A stretch of DNA of 64,000 nucleotides from Psoroptes ovis (Eukaryota; Arthropoda; Arachnida; Sarcoptiformes; Psoroptidae): positions 2,108,001 to 2,172,000 of the forward strand of contig PQWQ01000006.1 in assembly GCA_002943765.1 (NCBI GenBank), read 5' to 3'. The position numbers were made by a program, and so were the translations under genes. Within the stretch, counting starts at the first letter, position 1; each line of letters opens with the position of its first letter. Below are positions 49,081 through 60,898 of the stretch, piece by piece. The notes under the pieces were generated by a model. It did not search any database, was not told the origin of the DNA, and saw only the letters and a program-made list of their open reading frames with translations.

Positions 49081-49236
49081 TTAACCCTTAAAACTCGAGC
49101 GGTGAGCATACCTCACCATAAGATGTAATGCAGCAACTCGATAGGCGGCTCTCAGTCACTATTTTAACATGAGTGTGAAAAATTGTCGAGCTGCTGGCTC
49201 GCTTGCGCTGTAAATACCTCGAGTTTTAAGGGTTAA
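49081..49236. mobile_element. piggyBac-type MITE, 148 bp, with TTAA target duplication
   Basis: The element at 49085-49232 has perfect 15-bp terminal inverted repeats, CCCTTAAAACTCGAG and CTCGAGTTTTAAGGG. It is bounded on both sides by TTAA (49081-49084 and 49233-49236). TTAA target sites plus ends beginning CCC are the signature of piggyBac transposons. Internal inverted repeats are present too: GGTGAG/CTCACC close to the left end, and CAGCAACTCGA near 49130 paired imperfectly with TCGAGCTGCTG near 49183. There is no coding capacity. The short length and intact ends fit a MITE mobilised in trans. Confidence 0.85.
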
Positions 49237-49715
49237 ATAAATGAAATTTAAAAAATCCTTACTTTAACAATATAAATGCTACAAGCCAAGTGTATGTGCA
49301 TATGCATTGATATATATGCAAGCTAGCTTTCTATATATTTTTTGTTTATTAACAAGTCTACGGCATTTATTTAGTATATTTCTTCTGTTTATGTGTCTAT
49401 GTGTTTTTATATTTTTGATTATGATTTTTGTTTGTTTACAATTTTCATTTAGGTTTTTGTTTTTCTAATATTTTATTTTATATGATCTCAATTTTCTTAA
49501 ATATTATTGTTATTATTGTTTAAATTATCAATTATTGATCAAATTATATAATGAATAATAACATCGAAATTTCCAATGATTCAAGGATTCCATGTTTCTT
49601 AAATAATTTTTATATTGAAAATGAAATTTCAGATCTGATTTTTGATAATTTTCAAAATTCAAAATAAACAAAATCAGGATAAATATTGACCATCAACACC
49701 ACCAAACACTAGTCA

Positions 49716-52422
49716 ATGAAAGCCATTAAACGTTATATTTTTCTGTTGTTTACATTAATATTCATATATATTTTTTATCAATTTTTAGTATTATTCAATC
49801 ATAAAAATGATCAATGGTATCGATATTATTGTCGATCATCGTCATCATCAGCATCGATTCATGATGATCAATATATTAGTTCATTATCATCGACATCGAA
49901 AAAAAATCATCATTATCAAATTGAAAATATATTTAGTGATCATTCCAATGAATTTATTGACATCGATCATGATAACGATGATGAAAATTCAAAAAACAAA
50001 ATTGGACTAAATTGTCGTATGGATTCTAATTGTTTTGATTTTTATCGATGTCCACATGGTGAAGAAATACGCATCTATATTTATCCTTTTAACAAAGAAG
50101 ATACTAGTGCTTTGTTCCAGAAAATCGTTACATTCATTATGCAATCTAAATATTATGAACCAGATCCGAACAAAGCTTGTCTTTTTATATCCGATTTGGA
50201 CACATTAGATCGTGATCGCCGTTCCTATAATTTCAAAAAATATTCTAGTGATTCACTGCAAAGAATTATGAATGAAGGCCGTAATCATCTTATGTTTAAT
50301 CTTTATTCTGGTTCATGGCCTGATTATGCTGGTAAATATATAGGGTTCTGAATATTTGATTTGATTAATTATTCTATTCATATTTCGGCCGCTAGAATTG
50401 GATTTTTCTGGAATTGAATATCCAAAATATTCCATATTAATCAAAGCATCAATGTCATTTGAAAATTATCGCCCAGGTTTTGACATATCATTTCCATTAT
50501 TCATGGAAAATCATCCAGATCGTGGACCACAACAACTTACTCGTAATTTGCATAATTATCATAAGAAAATAAATTTAAATACTGATAATAATAATATTGA
50601 TAACAAACAAGTGCAAACTGTGACTGAAGATAATGTGAAATCACCAAAATATTTAATGGTATTCAAAGGAAAACGTTATACATATGGCATCGGTGGTGAA
50701 ACAAGAAATTCATTATATCACTTACACAATGGCAATGATATATTAATCTATACAACTTGCAAACACGGAAAAAAATGGAAAGAATTTGTTGATGAACGTT
50801 GTGATCAAGACAATGCAGAATATGACAAGTAATTGAAGTGAATGATTTTGGATTAATTATTGAATTTTGCTTTATTTTTTTTCAGACATAATTATCAAAC
50901 ATTGATGAAAAATTCAACATTTTGTTTGGTACCAAGAGGTAGACGCTTAGGATCATATCGTTTTCTCGAAGCATTGAGCTTCGGTTGCATTCCAATCATA
51001 TTGAGTAATTCATGGGTATTACCATTCAATGAAATTATTGATTGGCCTTCTGCTGTTGTGATGGCAGATGAACGTCTTGTGTTTCAAATTCCTGATCAAA
51101 TCCGTTCTCTATCACGATTCGAAATAGAATCTATGAAATTACAGTAAGTTCTTCATTGGTTTTGCAATTTGAGTCAGTGTTTCAATATTTAAAAAAATTT
51201 CTTGCAAAAACAGAGGGATATTTTTGTATAATAGCTATTTTTCATCAATTGGTCGAATATTATTGACCACCATTTCAATAATCGAAGATCGCATCAATAC
51301 ACATTGGTGTCGGGAATCATTTTTGTGGAATGTTGCAAATAAATCGCCTCTGACACCATTATGGATTGATCATCGTTATAATAATATGATTGATTCGTTT
51401 CCTAATTATGAACATAAAAATAATAATCGTGGTTTCACAGCCATAATAGCCGTATCAAGAGTTATATCTTATTTTCAATTGAATAAATTTTTACGCGCAA
51501 GCTTATTATCTTCAAAATATCTGAGAAAGATAGTTGTATTATGGTCATTAAAAATACCTGTATTCAAACAACTGTTACATTTACAATCAGTAAATCCGTC
51601 CATTATAATTGTCGAAACATTATCGAATGATGATGAAAAAGCAATAAATCGTTTTACTTGCTGTTATAATCATACGTCAATAAAAACTGATGCTATATTT
51701 CATTTTGATCCTGAAAGTAATCTGATTACTGAAGAAGTAAGCATTTTAAAAAATTAATTTTCATAACTCAAAAAAAAATAATTTAAAATTAGATCGATTT
51801 TGCATATCTTGTTTGGGAGTCATTTCCTGAAAGAATAATCGGTTTTAGTGCAAGAGATCATTATTTTGATAATACAAAAAATCAATGGACATATACATCT
51901 AAATGGACAAATCAATACTCAATTATTTTATTTGATGCTGCTATTTATCATAAGTATGTTATTATTTTTTACATTAAAATTTTATTGAAAATTCATTTAT
52001 CTTCATTTTACAGATACTATAATTATCTTTATAATGAACACATTTTCACGAAAAATCTCAATTCATCATGGAATTCAGATGAAGAATGCTCTGGACTAGC
52101 ATTTAGTAAGAATCAAATTTGTTTTAATAATTAATAGTTCAATTCTGTTTATTTTTCATTTTGTTTAATAGATTTTCTCGTTAGCCATATAATACGTGAA
52201 AGTCCGATAAAAGTTACACAACGCAAAAAAACAACATCTGTTGGTGCATTATTTGATTCATGGTTAGCATGGATTGATCGTAAATCTTGTTTTCAAAAAT
52301 CAATTCAATTGTTTGGTTACATTCCGTTGATAAAATCAAAAATACGTTTCGAACCATTATTATACAAAGATGATGTCAGTTCATTGCGTAAAAAATATCG
52401 TAAATTAGAAATGGTTGTTTGA
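49716..52422 (+). CDS. EXT1: Exostosin-1, heparan sulfate co-polymerase (tout-velu)
   Basis: Seven exons (49716-50331, 50396-50828, 50886-51143, 51214-51736, 51793-51953, 52014-52105, 52172-52422) join in phase to 777 aa (human 746). It is a type II Golgi protein with an N-terminal anchor ('YIFLLFTLIFIYIFYQFLVL') and a disordered Ser/Asp-rich stem. The GT47 exostosin domain (glucuronosyltransferase) has 'CFDFYRCPHG', 'NHLMFNLYSGSWPDY', 'FKGKRYTYGIGGETRN' and 'FCLVPRGRRLGSYRFLEAL'. The C-terminal GT64 domain has 'IDFAYLVWESFPERIIGF', 'YTSKWTNQYS' and ends 'LRKKYRKLE', as in EXT1. The DxD-like motif preceding it reads FDPESN here, instead of LDED in human, so the metal site differs. EXT1 works as a complex with EXT2 to build the GlcA-GlcNAc chain. 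Confidence 0.96.
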
Positions 52423-53798
52423 GATGTCCAAAAATTATGAAACAAACTATCTCAAAACGACAATCAATCAATCAAAAAAAAAAAACCAAAACATTGTTAA
52501 AATATGATAACATTACATGTGATATTTATTGTCTTTATTTTGAACAAGTTTCCTCCCCATTCTTTCATTAAATTATTATTATGACTTTTCCATGATTGTT
52601 TTTAAACAATCTTGTACATTTTATTAAGAAATAAATAATGAAAAATTCAAAATAAGAAAATTTAAATTTTTCCAGTGCAAAATTTAGCAAGTAGATGGTG
52701 CCATTCTATCAGATTGACAGGTGCCGCTCAAGTCGTTTCTTTTTGTTTATTTTGATTTTTGCTTTGTTTTTGTTTTGTTGCTGTCGCTGCATTTCAATTG
52801 CTTTCATTACATTTGCTTCATATTTTTCTTTCTCAAACAAGAAATATTTTTATTATTTGAATGCGTAATGAAATAATAAAACGAAAACAACAAAAGCAGA
52901 AAATATGAAATTATAAAAATTGATCAGATTCTTTACTTTGTTTAGTTATAATCATTGATGATGACGATAATGATGATAATGATAATGACAAACCATTAAA
53001 ATGAAATATGTTTGAGATTCCAATAAAATTTTCAATTGTTTTAAACTTAGCAGATGAATTTATGAATTGAATTTATTTCATATTTATAGATCATCAATCA
53101 ATAAATACTACGCAATGAATCAGACATAATCTTCAAAATCTTGCTTTCAAATCATCATCAATTAATCATTGATGAATTAATGCAAGAATTAATTCATTTC
53201 AATGATTCATTTAGTATAATCATTTGTAATTAATAGATGAAGAAATTAAATTATTTCTCATTTTTTTTCATCATTCAAATATTGGACATTATTCCTTTTC
53301 TTATTCATAATGGTATTATTACAAAACAAGTGAAAAGTTGTATTCAATTATTTATGACGACATCATTTTTTAAAATTACTCATTATGATTTTGATTTTTT
53401 ATTGATGAAATTTTTTTTAAATAGTTTCTTCTTTTTCAATGAAATTCTTGTGATAATTCGTAGTATTTTTTTTTAATTTGAAATCATTCTTTTGTACAGT
53501 CTTCCTTTGTCATCTATTATTCATTATTGACATTTGAAGATTAGTAATTCTTTGTTTTTTGTTCTATTCAATCAACAACAAAAATCTAGTTTTCTTAATT
53601 AAATTTGTGATTTTTAAATTGAATCAACGATTTTAAAATTATTCGAAAAAAATATTACAAAAATTAATCTAATTCATCATTACTTTTTAAATTACCTATA
53701 AAAAATAATATTAATTTTTGCATTAATCGTCTTGAATGACGAATATTATTTTGTGATTAATCCTTCTTTAAGAAATCTGATTATTTCGCTTCAAAAAA
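52423..53798. other. Intergenic spacer, EXT1 to RNF11
   Basis: 1.4 kb of AT-rich DNA with the EXT1 3' UTR (AATAAA-type motif near 52630) and the RNF11 promoter. A slightly GC-richer patch around 52680-52740 has no ORF. No repeat defined. Confidence 0.55.
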
Positions 53799-54516
53799 AT
53801 GGGCAATTGTCTTAAAACAGTATCATCACATGATGATATATCATTATTACGTGATAGTGCACCGACAGCACAGCGTGAATCATCTGATCAATCAATTATG
53901 GCCAATATAATCAGCAATGCTACATCGGCATCCACAGCTATTCAACAAGCACATTTTAATTTAGATGATAGTGGTGGATCGCGTAATATTGTCAATACAA
54001 TTTTAGTTCATGGTGGTAGTACATCGTCACAGCAGGTAATTTACTTACATTGATAATTTCGATATTGATTCAAAGGTTAATTTATCGGTTTCTTTTTTTT
54101 CTTTAGGACAATAATCCGGAATCATTATTATTTTACCCATCACCAAATGTCAGTAGACAAGCAAATCAGCTAACCGAAGAAGAACAGATAAAAATTGCAC
54201 AACGAATAGGTTTAATACAGCATTTACCAACTGGTTCATATGATGGCTGTAAAAAGAATCGAGAGTATGTTTTCTATTCATCATTTTGCTCATGTAAATT
54301 CATTTGTTATTTGTCTCTTTTTATTTTTATCTTGTATTTTTTAGATGTGTTATCTGTATGATTGAATTTTTATTCGGTGATCCAATACGTTTTTTACCAT
54401 GTATGCATATTTATCATACCAAATGTATCGATGATTGGTTAATGCGTTCATTAACATGTCCATCATGTATGGAACCAGTTGATGCTGCATTATTATCAGC
54501 TTATCAAACTGATTGA
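53799..54516 (+). CDS. RNF11: RING finger protein 11
   Basis: Three exons (53799-54035, 54107-54264, 54345-54516) join in phase to 188 aa. MGNCLK gives N-myristoylation on Gly2 and palmitoylation on Cys4, then the conserved 'DDISLLRDS'. The middle has 'QLTEEEQIKIAQRIGLIQHL', near identical to human. The RING-H2 is CVICMIEF...CMHIYHTKC..WLMRSLTCPSCMEPVDAALL. The protein is an E2-binding adaptor of endosomal membranes in NF-kB, TGF-beta and EGFR control. Human RNF11 has a PPPPY motif that recruits HECT ligases such as NEDD4 and ITCH. This region is replaced by a longer Ser/Asn-rich stretch with no PPxY. It is about 34 residues longer than human (154 aa). Confidence 0.96.
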
Positions 54517-56995
54517 CAAAAAAATAATGATTGTTTTTTGGTCATCTTAATATATCTAAAGGTCTAAATAGCATCCAAACAAAGAAAAATGAATGAAATT
54601 CAATTTTAAAAAATTCATCATCAAACGACAGTTTTTATTCAAATAAGACTGACGACAATGTTTGCATCAAGAATTTTTTTGGTAAAATTTTTCATCAAAT
54701 TAATTTTTGAATTTGATTAATTTGAATGAAAAGAAAACGAAAGTTTATGATGATGAAAACAAGATAAATTTGTAAATTACAACGAACGAAATATTTTATA
54801 TTATCTGATTACTAATTTCAATTTGATCGATTTTTTTAGAGCAAAAAACATTTTCCAATTTTTTTTATAATTTTCATAAAATTATCACCATAATCATCAA
54901 AAACCACAAACACAGCAAAAAAAAACCACATTCATTCATAATTTTTTAATTTTAATTCCGCAAAAATTTCACTTTACTTTTTTTAATTCATTTCATAATT
55001 CAATATCTTTCTCTAGTCGCTATTTGAATTGTTTTCGCATGAAAAACATGGATACATTGACATTTATTGTAACCAAAAAACAAGCAAATAATTGATCAGA
55101 TTTTCAATACAAAATTTTCAGAAAATTTTCCATTTTACTCTCCTTTTTTTCGATCCTATTCCTATATGCATCGGTAAACACACAAATATCATCAACACAA
55201 TAATTAGTTATTATGATTATTTTTGTTATCTAAAAAATTAAGAGAAAAGCAACAATTTATTATCAACAACATCAACTTAACCAATTTCATTATTATTCTT
55301 AATTAATAAATAACTTATTTGTAAAAAAATGATAAATAAATAGACATTTCATTGTTATTTTTTTTATTTGTCATTTTACTCTCAATCCATTTATGATTCT
55401 TATCGTCCATTATTATCAACAATACTAGATGTAAACAATGTCATTGATGATAATGATGATCGTATCATTGAGTAATATCGAGCACACAATGATCAAATAT
55501 AGAATACTTGATGAAATCATCACGTAATGCAAAATATCATAGGCGTCATTTTTCTTTGTTTTTTTTTCTCGATTTCGATCTTATGATTAAAATATCTAAG
55601 CTGTAAGCTTTAAGGTATAATATCGAGAATGTGTTTCGAAAATGACTTTATTTTTGACTGATCGATCGAATCGGGCACCAAAAAGAGAACATTATTGGAT
55701 TTTGGTGCTTATTCAATCATGAATTATCATGAGTTTCAATCAAAAATAATCATGGTCGTTTGAAATCTTTTCCTCTCTCATTATTTTACTTATTTTGGTT
55801 AATTTGTATTGAAAAAAAAGAATGATCCAGCTTAATCCAGTTCAATTATGTGAATATTTGATACATTTACATTTCATATAGCTGTTTGTTTCTCTCAATA
55901 ATTTTACAAGTGAATTGTACAGCTTGGTGTTGGAGTAAAATATGCTAAATATTCAAAGTTAAAATAAAAAACAGAAAAAATTTGAATTGAAATGTGAATC
56001 TTTCCATTTTTTTTCTTTTCTTTTGCTGTTTCAATTGCAAAAATTATTTAAATGGACATAGCCCAATCGACCATAAACGCACCATCGACAACAACAACAA
56101 CAACAACAAGCAAGTGGTAGAAGCATAAAAGCTGAATATTTTTGTAATGTTTTGCAAGTTTTTTCACTTCTTCATCACATTTCATTTCATTCAATTTAAA
56201 TGTTTGTCAACAAATAACAAATGATCATAATTTAAAAAAAAATCATCATTGACGTGTGTAATTCAAAATAATATTAATATAATAATAAAATCAAACAACA
56301 ACTGTATTGGTTTATGCGATTTTTAATAATTATCATTATTAGTTTTTATTCAAGTTTGATTATTCGATGTCGATGTTTGGTGAATGATTTTTCATTTTAT
56401 TTCATTTGAAATTTCGTTAAACCAATAAATTAATAAAAAAAGTCATTATTCATCATAGCAATTAATGTGAAAATTTTGCAGCAAGTCATTGGAAAACATT
56501 GATTAAAATCATTAAAAATACGAACCAGAAAAATTCATCAGAATCATCTATGTTTTATTATCATTATCATAATTAAAATGACATTAAATGAATTATTGAA
56601 ATCATTGAAATTCTTTTGAATTGATTCTAATGTGATATTATTTTTGAAAAATTGAAAAGATTTCATTGTTGGATTTTGAAATGAAAAAATAGTGAAATAT
56701 TGGATAATTTGATCATAATCATTATCATCGATTCATTGCCATTTGTGTGTATATCAAATTTCACTTCTTCGCTCAATTTTATCATAATCATTTGATTGTC
56801 GATAATTTTCTTGATTGCCGACTAAAAAATCAACATCAAATCTCTATTCGAATGACTCATTAATGATTAAAAGGATTGATTCAAGTTAAATCAATTCATA
56901 ACTGTTTTTAATGCGTTTAGTGTGTTTTTATATATTTTTTTTCATCTCAAACAAAAGTTTCATCAAAAATTGATTCGCATCATTAATGACCTAAA
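54517..56995. other. Intergenic spacer, RNF11 to Draper
   Basis: About 2.5 kb with no supported gene. It contains the RNF11 3' UTR, a short (CAA)n run near 56090-56110 and the Draper promoter and 5' UTR on the right. No obvious TATA box. Confidence 0.55.
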
Positions 56996-59900
56996 ATGTC
57001 TTCCATAATTTCAATTCTGATTTTAATATTTTATTTAATAAACATTTCCAACGGATTAGAAGGTCCGAATATTTGTACGAAAAATGAAACGTAAGTTTTC
57101 TGTTTGTTTATATTTTACAAATTTTGTATTTTACTTTTAAAAATCATCCATCAGCGTTCCAGTCAAATATCGTATTCAAATACCGAAACCACAAGAAATC
57201 CGTACAGTTGGCTGGTGTTTACAGATTCCTCCACGATGCCCTAAATTAAAGTTAGTATTTCAGTGATGATTGATTGATTTATATATTACCCTCATTTTTA
57301 TCATTTTGATAAAGAGTTGTATATCACATGGAAACAGTGACAAAAGTTCGCAATGATACCAGGATAACCGAATATTGTTGCAATGGTTATTATGAAAATA
57401 ATGATCGATGTTTACGTTAGTATTTTTGACATGAGGATTCGAGATTTCAAAAATTGAATCAATATCATTATTCTTTTCTGCAGCTATTTGTAATAATTCT
57501 TGTGTTCATGGAACATGTGTTCAACCAGATGTTTGTCAATGTGAACCTGGCTGGGGTGGTGAAACCTGTACAATAAGTATGACTATTCATCGTTTGTTTC
57601 TATGAATTAAATAATTTTCATTCAAATCCAAATAGATTGTCCAAATCTTCGATACGGACCTAATTGTGAAAAAGAATGTAAATGTGAAAATGGAGCCGAA
57701 TGTAATCCTGTTACTGGTGATTGCACATGTCCACCCGTATGTTTAATTTCTTGAGAATTATTTCCATCAATATGCAACCGTTTTTTTCTCTTAAAAGGGT
57801 TGGACAGGGTCGAATTGTGACCAACCATGTCCAAAAGGACAATTTGGATTTAATTGTGTTCAATTATGTCAATGTGAACATGGCGAATGCGATCACATAA
57901 GTGGTGCTTGTCAATGTAAACCAGGATATAGCGGTGCACTTTGTGATCATGTTTGTCCTGAAGGAAAACATGGAACAGATTGTATGAATTCCTGCCGCTG
58001 TCAAAATAATGGTACGTGTGATCCAATAACAGGTGATTGTCATTGTCCATCTGGTTGGTCAGGACCAGCATGTACCGAATCTTGCTTATCAAAAAATCGT
58101 TGGGGACCCAACTGTTTGAATGAATGTGAATGTTTTAATGACGGTGTTTGTCATCCAGTCACTGGAGAATGTCAATGGTTAGATGAATTTTTATAATTTT
58201 CACTAATAATTCGAATTCCATTTTATTTTTAGTCTCGCTGGTTATTCTGGAAAAAAATGTGAAAATGAGTGTCCTGAAGGAAAATATGGACCGAATTGTT
58301 TATCTACTTGTAATTGTCAAAATGATGCACGATGTGATCGTGTTCATGGAGATTGTATCTGCTCAAAAGGATATTCAGGACCGACATGTGCTGAAAGAGA
58401 ATGTCCATTTGGAAAATATGATATCGATAATGGATGCAATAAACAATGTCATTGCCATAGTAACAACACGATTCGTTGCGATCCATTTGATGGTTCTTGT
58501 AAATGTAAACCTGGCTTCAAAGATCATTGTTATAAACAATGTTCACCTCCGTATTATGGTGAAGATTGTAAACGTATCTGTGATTGTGAAAATGGTCTTT
58601 GTCATCATGTGACTGGTGATTGTATATGTAATGCTGGTTGGACTGGAGAAAAATGCATGAAACCATGTTTTGCTGGTACATATGGTATCGGTTGTGCGCA
58701 AAAATGTTTGTGTTTTGGTAATGTCCGATGTAATCCAGAAAATGGCAAAGTATGTTATCATTCTGATTATTCGTATCAATCATTCTGATTTTGATCACTT
58801 TTAGTGTGATTGTCCAGCTGGATTTTCTGGATTGAAATGTGATCGTCCATGTCCACCAAATAGATTTGGTGAAAAATGTTCACAAACTTGTCGCTGCATG
58901 AATGATGCTGCTTGTAATCCTGTTAATGGTGAGTTATAATTATAGTGATTATTTTCGATTTTGAATTTGAATTTCATTCATTCATTGTTTTTTCACGCAA
59001 TTCCCATTCTCATCAAATTTCAGGGTCATGTACATGTTTGCCTGGATATACAGGAATTGATTGCAGGTAATATTAATTTGATTAAATTTCCAAAATGAAA
59101 ATTATTTATGTATACATTTAGCCAAAAATGTCCAACAGGTTTATACGGTTTGAATTGTCGATATCATTGTGATTGTGATGAGGAAAATACAAAATATTGT
59201 AATCATGTAACCGGTTAGTAACGGTTTAATTTCATTTTTTCATGAATTTGAATTTACAATTATTATTATTTGTTAGGAGAATGTATTTGTCATCCTGGAT
59301 TTGAAGGTCCAAAATGTGAACATAAAATTCGATGCGCTAACGGAAAATATGGCGAAGATTGTCAAAATGATTGCAACTGTGATAGTGCTGATGATGAAAA
59401 AAATGTTTTATCATGTACTAATGATTCGAATTGTTTTTGTCCTCTCGGAACAACAGGAAATCGATGCGAAAAGAAGGTAGAAAATTTCAAAAATTTTAAA
59501 AAATCATTTCATTTGCTACAAATGTAATTTTTTCTAAATAACTAGTGTAAGAATGGATCATTTGGCAAATTATGTGAACAAGATTGTCCACTATGCATGC
59601 ATTCGAATCAAACATGTAATTCAGTGAATGGATCATGTCCATGCTTACCTGGTTATAGTGGATTTTTCTGCGAAAAAGTTTGTCCAGAGGGAACTTATGG
59701 TGATGGATGCAAAGAAATATGTGAATGTTCATCGATGGGAGGTCAATGTGATCATGTTACAGGAAAATGTATCTGTTATCCAGGATGGCATGGGCCAAAA
59801 TGTTTGAAAACATGTGATGAAGGATTTTATGGTCTTGAATGTAAACAGCATTGTAAATGTCAAAATGGCGCAACTTGTCGTGCAACAGATGGTATTTGTT

Positions 59901-60898
59901 TCTGCAAAGATGGCTATATGGGAACATTATGCTCGGAAACATGTCCGGATGGTTTTTATGGAAATAATTGTCTCAATTCTTGCAATTGTCCAAAAGGAAA
60001 TTATGTTTGTGATCCAATTATTGGTTGCACATGTAAAATTGGTTTTTCCGGAGATAATTGTGAAACAATATTGACTGTCGCGAGCGCACAAATTGAAGAA
60101 AATTGGAACAGCTCATCATCATCACTTCCATTATTTTTAATATTATTAATGATGGCATTTATTGTGACGCTAATGTTTGTATTTTATTATCGTAAAAAAA
60201 TAATGGTACTGAAAGAATCATTATATGTTCATTATTATAACAATTCACAAACAAGTGAACAAAGACATTTCGATAATCCTGTTTATTCACCCTCTACTAA
60301 TGTATCATCATCATCTATAAGTTTGATAAACAATAACATTCAACATATCAATAATGGATTCATGAAAAATACAAATTTAGAAAAAGCTAAATTGGACGAG
60401 ATTGAAAAATCACCATCAACAGCATCAAATCATTATGAAGTAAATTCCCAATCAAATTTATATGTAGAAATTGATGATGATAGATCATCAAAAGTTCAGA
60501 ATAAAGGTAACAATTATTATTATACGATTGATGAAATGAATAATGTTAAAATGAATCAACCATCGACATCATCTGCGAATAATCCCACAACATCTAATAA
60601 TTGTAAGTTCAACAATTTTTTTTATTTTCATTAATTTCCATGGTAATGTTTTAAAATTTTTCTCATTGTCTTAGTAAATTTTTTGAAACAAGCAAGCAAT
60701 ACTTTGATTGAAAAAATGCGTCAAGCTCAATTGAATAATTATGACATTCCTAGGTCATCATCATCATCAGTAGATCCAATATCGATATTGGATCAACCAT
60801 TACCACCAGTTTCACAAGATATTAAACCAACAAAACATCAATATGAAAAATTGATAAAAAATAGTGAAATTGATGATCTAAATTCGAATGATCAATGA
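56996..60898 (+). CDS. drpr: Draper / MEGF10-like engulfment receptor
   Basis: Thirteen exons (56996-57090, 57155-57250, 57315-57415, 57484-57576, 57636-57736, 57798-58177, 58233-58749, 58805-58928, 59024-59066, 59122-59213, 59277-59476, 59546-60602, 60675-60898) all join in phase to 1,040 aa. Signal peptide 1-20 ('SILILIFYLINISNG'). The EMI domain (about 25-97) ends 'CCNGYYENNDRCL'. About 15 EGF/laminin-type repeats follow, each like 'CPEGKYGPNC...C.C..G'. A membrane helix lies at about 808-829. The cytoplasmic part has NPVY (about 858-861), which binds PTB adaptors such as CED-6/GULP, and YEKL (Y1023), an SH2-type motif. Drosophila Draper has a paired YxxL ITAM; here only one clean YxxL was seen, with YVEI and YTID as further Tyr sites. 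It clears dead cells and axon debris in glia and phagocytes. Confidence 0.97.

Larger units (their letters stand above)
36926..49715. other. 12.8-kb gene desert
   Basis: The longest non-coding stretch here lies between the 5' ends of the DM gene and EXT1, which diverge. No exon could be supported. It contains CAT/ATG and AC/GT microsatellites (near 37220, 37765, 47180), a 23-nt poly(A) at 43685-43707, an 18-bp palindrome at 44039, a 24-bp tandem duplication at 47537, one doubtful ORF at 47877-48182 and a piggyBac-type MITE at 49085-49232. It could hold upstream exons and distant enhancers of the DM gene, or non-coding RNA. Confidence 0.6.

Noticed and set aside
52680..52745. Possible tRNA or small RNA in a GC-richer patch
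   Set aside because: No A/B box pair or cloverleaf could be drawn by hand.
58259..58798. Long ORFs in alternate frames over Draper (117 and 93 aa)
   Set aside because: They overlap a firmly supported EGF-repeat exon and show Val/Met or His/Tyr-rich composition typical of shadow frames of Cys-rich repeats.
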